Assembly (NCBI GenBank): GCA_016927855.1
Contig: JAFGLV010000141.1
Span: 1-55,797 of the forward strand
DNA length: 55,797 bases
Direction: 5' to 3'
From: Sedimentisphaerales bacterium
Lineage (GTDB): Bacteria; Planctomycetota; Phycisphaerae; Sedimentisphaerales; Anaerobacaceae
Positions within the stretch are counted from its first letter, which is position 1, and each line of letters starts with the position of its first letter. Position numbers and translations under genes: made by a program. Under the pieces are notes generated by a model. It saw only the letters and a program-made list of their open reading frames with translations, was not told the origin of the DNA and made no database searches. Shown here piece after piece: positions 53,069-55,797 of the stretch.

Positions 53069-55797
53069 ATGCGAACACATCACCCTCCCGAATGTCGAAC
53101 CGCCCGTCTGATGCTCAAGGTTCTTGTCCCAGTCATGGCGGCACTGATGTTTCTGACAGGGCCGGCGCCGGCCCAAGACGCCGATGATAGTCTTATGCAG
53201 GGTTTCCGGAATCCTCCCGACTCGGCCAAGCCGCGCGTCTGGTGGCATTGGACCGGCGGCAACGTAACGAAGGAGGGGATCACCAAGGACCTTGAATGGA
53301 TGAAGCGAGTCGGCATCGGCGGCGCGCAAGCCGCCGATATCGGCATGGGGGGCGGGCAGAGCGTCGAGAAGCCGATCACGTTTTTCTCGCCCGAATGGTT
53401 CGACGCCATCAAGCACGCGGCTGCGGAATCCGAGCGGCTCGGTCTGGAGATGACCATGTTCAGCTCCTCCGGGTGGAGCCTCACGGGCGGCCCATGGGTC
53501 GAGCCCAAACAGGGAATGAAGAAGCTCCTCTGGAGCACGACCGAAGTCGAGGGGCCTGCGCAGTTCAATGGGCAGCTCCAACGGCCTCCCGTGGGTGGCG
53601 GCGGGCTTAGCAGTCTGCGCGGGACCAGCAGCCCGGGAGGCGGCGGTGCACGCCGGGATAGCGCTGGCCCAGCGGCGACCTTCTACCGGGATACCGCTGT
53701 CATCGCTTTCCGCACGCCATCCGACGAAGCGAGCATGCAGGAGCTCAAGCCGAAGGTGACCAGCAGCGGCGGTGAGGTCGACGGCGCCGCGCTCATGGAT
53801 GATGTGTTCGGCACGGCCGTCGCGATTACCGCCGGTGCCGACGAAGCGTGGGTTCAATACGAATTTCCTCAGCCGATTACCGCGCGAGCGGTGACGCTCG
53901 TTGCCAGCGGCAGTTCGCTCCCGTTCGGCGCGATTGAGGTCAGTGACGACGGGGCCAGCTTCCTGCCTATCGCGGGACTGCCCGGAGCGGTGCAATACCG
54001 CCCCGGCGGGCTCACGACCTACGCCTTTCCCGCAACCACCGCCCGTTTCTTCCGCGTGCGTATGACCGGCGCAGGGCCGCGACCGAGCAACTCGATCTCT
54101 CAGAACACGCCGACGCCGGCGAAATCCTATCGCCTGGCGGAGTTCATCGTCCATACGGGCGCCCGTGTGGATCGTTGGGAGGAGAAGGCCGCTTTCAACC
54201 ATTTTTATGAATACGACGTTGTAGTCACACTGCCGGTGCCAGCTTCCTCGTCCATCCCGCTTGCCGAGATCGTCGATCTAACCTCGAAAATGGACCAGGA
54301 TGGGAGTCTGAACTGGGATGTTCCTGCGGGCAAATGGACGATTCTTCGCATGGGCTATGGCCTGACCGGCGCCATGGTCCGCGCGGGAACACAGGGCGGA
54401 GCCGGCCTGGAGGTAGACAAGCTCAACGCCAAGCACGTCGAGGCCTATTTCCACGGCTACATGGACCCGATCAAGGAGCACCTCGGGTCACTGGTGGGCA
54501 AGAGCCTCAAGTTCCTGGTGATGGACAGCTATGAAGCCGGCATGCAGAACTGGACGGACGACATGATCGACCAGTTCACCAGGCGGCGGGGATATGACCC
54601 TCGGCCGTACCTGCCGGTGCTCACCGGTCGCGTCGTTGGCAGTTCCGATATCAGCGACCGGTTCCTGTGGGATTTCCGGCGGACCCTCGCCGACCTGCTG
54701 GCGGAAGCTCACTACGGGACGATGGCCAGGATGCTTCACCAGTACGGCATGGGCCTGTACAGCGAGGCGCCCGGCGTCTCGATGGAGATTCTGGAAGACA
54801 CGCTGCTGACCAAGAGCTTCGTGGACATCCCCATGGGTGAATTCTGGCTGGGCCGGATGCACCCGGCGCCGGAGTACTACGTGGACGTGCGCATGGCGGC
54901 TTCCGCCGCACACGTGTACGGCAAGCAGTTTGTCGCGACCGAATCCTTCACCGGCGGCGGGTACGACACGCCGGCAAGATACAAGAACCTGGCCGACTAC
55001 TGGTATGCCCAGGGTGTGAATCGCATGATCTTCCACTCCTCGGCCCATCAGCCGCTGGACACCAAGCCCGGCAATACGATGGTCGGGACGCACTTCAATC
55101 GCAACATCACCTGGGCCGAACAGGCCAAGCCGTTCCTCGATTATATGGGCCGCACGCAGTACCTGCTGTCGCAAGGTCTGTTTGTGGCGGACTTTGCGCA
55201 CCTGCTGAACGAGGGCGCGCCATCGAGCCAGGCGTTCTGGGGCCCGGGCTTGCAGCCGACTTGTCCCGCAGGTTATGACTACGACACGATCAATGCCGAC
55301 GCACTCCTGAACCGCGCGAAGGTCAGTGAAGACGGCCGCATGGTCCTGCCCGACGGGATGAGCTATCGGGTGCTGGTACTGCCTGAGACCGACCGGATGC
55401 GGCCGGAGTTGTTGCGTAAGATCCGCGAGCTGGTTGCCGGTGGCGTCACGCTCGTCGGACCCAAGCCCACCGGCTCTCCCAGCCTGCAGAGCGGGTATCC
55501 CAACGCGGACCTCGAAGTGCAAGCTCTGGCCCACGAGATCTGGGGCGATCTCGACGGGGCCCAGCGGAACCGGCACTACTATGGCAAAGGCCTGGTCGCC
55601 TGGGGCCTGCCGCTCGAACAAGTCGTTGGATCGGCGACTCCGCAGATGGTCAATCCGATCACCGGCGCGTTGCCGCCGGAGTTCGTCGATGCCTCGATCA
55701 ACCTCTCCAAAGACGCGGAATTCGCCGGGCCGCTTGATTCCGATATCGCGTGGATTCATCGCCGTACGAATGATGCCGACATCTACTTCGTCGCCAA
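53069..55797 (+). CDS. GH106 alpha-L-rhamnosidase-like enzyme, 3' partial
   Basis: The frame is open from the ATG at 53069 (AAGGAG ten bases upstream) to the end of the window, 909 codons without a stop. A signal peptide (about 1-38, ending PAQ) is followed by 'GFRNPPDSAKPRVWWHWTGG' and 'ITKDLEWMKRVGIGGAQ', which are hallmarks of GH106 rhamnosidases. 'TMFSSSGWSLTGGPWV' and a later region 'FATESFTGG' (VATESFTGGGYDTP) contain likely active-site residues. GH106 enzymes cleave alpha-L-rhamnosyl linkages, for example in pectin rhamnogalacturonan or ulvan. The C-terminal part lies outside the window. Confidence 0.87.
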   Translation, partial: MRTHHPPECRTARLMLKVLVPVMAALMFLTGPAPAQDADDSLMQGFRNPPDSAKPRVWWHWTGGNVTKEGITKDLEWMKRVGIGGAQAADIGMGGGQSVEKPITFFSPEWFDAIKHAAAESERLGLEMTMFSSSGWSLTGGPWVEPKQGMKKLLWSTTEVEGPAQFNGQLQRPPVGGGGLSSLRGTSSPGGGGARRDSAGPAATFYRDTAVIAFRTPSDEASMQELKPKVTSSGGEVDGAALMDDVFGTAVAITAGADEAWVQYEFPQPITARAVTLVASGSSLPFGAIEVSDDGASFLPIAGLPGAVQYRPGGLTTYAFPATTARFFRVRMTGAGPRPSNSISQNTPTPAKSYRLAEFIVHTGARVDRWEEKAAFNHFYEYDVVVTLPVPASSSIPLAEIVDLTSKMDQDGSLNWDVPAGKWTILRMGYGLTGAMVRAGTQGGAGLEVDKLNAKHVEAYFHGYMDPIKEHLGSLVGKSLKFLVMDSYEAGMQNWTDDMIDQFTRRRGYDPRPYLPVLTGRVVGSSDISDRFLWDFRRTLADLLAEAHYGTMARMLHQYGMGLYSEAPGVSMEILEDTLLTKSFVDIPMGEFWLGRMHPAPEYYVDVRMAASAAHVYGKQFVATESFTGGGYDTPARYKNLADYWYAQGVNRMIFHSSAHQPLDTKPGNTMVGTHFNRNITWAEQAKPFLDYMGRTQYLLSQGLFVADFAHLLNEGAPSSQAFWGPGLQPTCPAGYDYDTINADALLNRAKVSEDGRMVLPDGMSYRVLVLPETDRMRPELLRKIRELVAGGVTLVGPKPTGSPSLQSGYPNADLEVQALAHEIWGDLDGAQRNRHYYGKGLVAWGLPLEQVVGSATPQMVNPITGALPPEFVDASINLSKDAEFAGPLDSDIAWIHRRTNDADIYFVA

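Overview
The window looks like a piece of a high-GC, carbohydrate-degrading Planctomycetota chromosome, most plausibly from the Phycisphaerae. This is inferred from gene content only. There is no rRNA or other phylogenetic marker apart from a broken ettA. Supporting content: Tat-exported Gfo/Idh/MocA oxidoreductases in tandem, a ThuA-like protein, a SUMF1-fold protein, a PEP-CTERM-type surface protein, a YfbK-type VWA protein carrying secretin N-domains, and many glycoside hydrolases (GH51, GH2, GH16, GH106, a sialidase-like protein). I saw no tRNA, CRISPR array or transposase.

Layout. 1-10701 (+): a 5'-truncated protein joining secretin-type N-domains to a VWA/YfbK module, followed by a 2193-residue protein made of two homologous halves with a possible second start in the middle. 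10726-12708 (-): GH51 arabinofuranosidase. 13086-16428 (+): a PEP-CTERM-type protein and a secreted CHAP-like/IPT protein. 16831-25160: a respiratory island with a [3Fe-4S]-type ferredoxin, two tandem CydA-like subunits (the second with a C-terminal haem-c motif, and no CydB), two small membrane partners, a small His-containing four-helix membrane protein, an ABC exporter pair and a universal-stress protein with a PCP-reductase-like tail. 25252-30318 (-): a 1688-residue GH2 enzyme. 30520-35969 (+): ribokinase, a ribose-type ABC importer (binding lipoprotein, double ATPase, permease) and a ThuA-like protein. 35983-41175 (-): three Tat-exported Gfo/Idh/MocA oxidoreductases and a SUMF1-fold protein. 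41422-45838 (+): a divergent NRAMP-like transporter, an exported esterase and a short NagA-type deacetylase. 45857-55797: a DUF3592-like protein, an iodotyrosine-deiodinase-like flavoprotein, a sialidase-like protein, a frameshifted ettA, a polysaccharide-deacetylase-like protein, a GH16 lipoprotein and the start of a GH106 rhamnosidase.

How it may fit together. Most of the right-hand 30 kb reads as a polysaccharide and glycoside utilisation region: exported hydrolases and an esterase release sugars, exported oxidoreductases with ThuA may oxidise glycosides, and the ribose-type importer with ribokinase takes up and phosphorylates a monosaccharide. The cyd-like island is a separate respiratory module. 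The least explained part is the pair of giant genes at the left edge.

Most promising for novelty: the secretin-N/VWA fusion with its giant duplicated neighbour; the CydA-CydA'-cytochrome c cluster with a shared repeat and dyad motif around it; and a dispersed palindromic repeat that has become part of the universal-stress protein gene.
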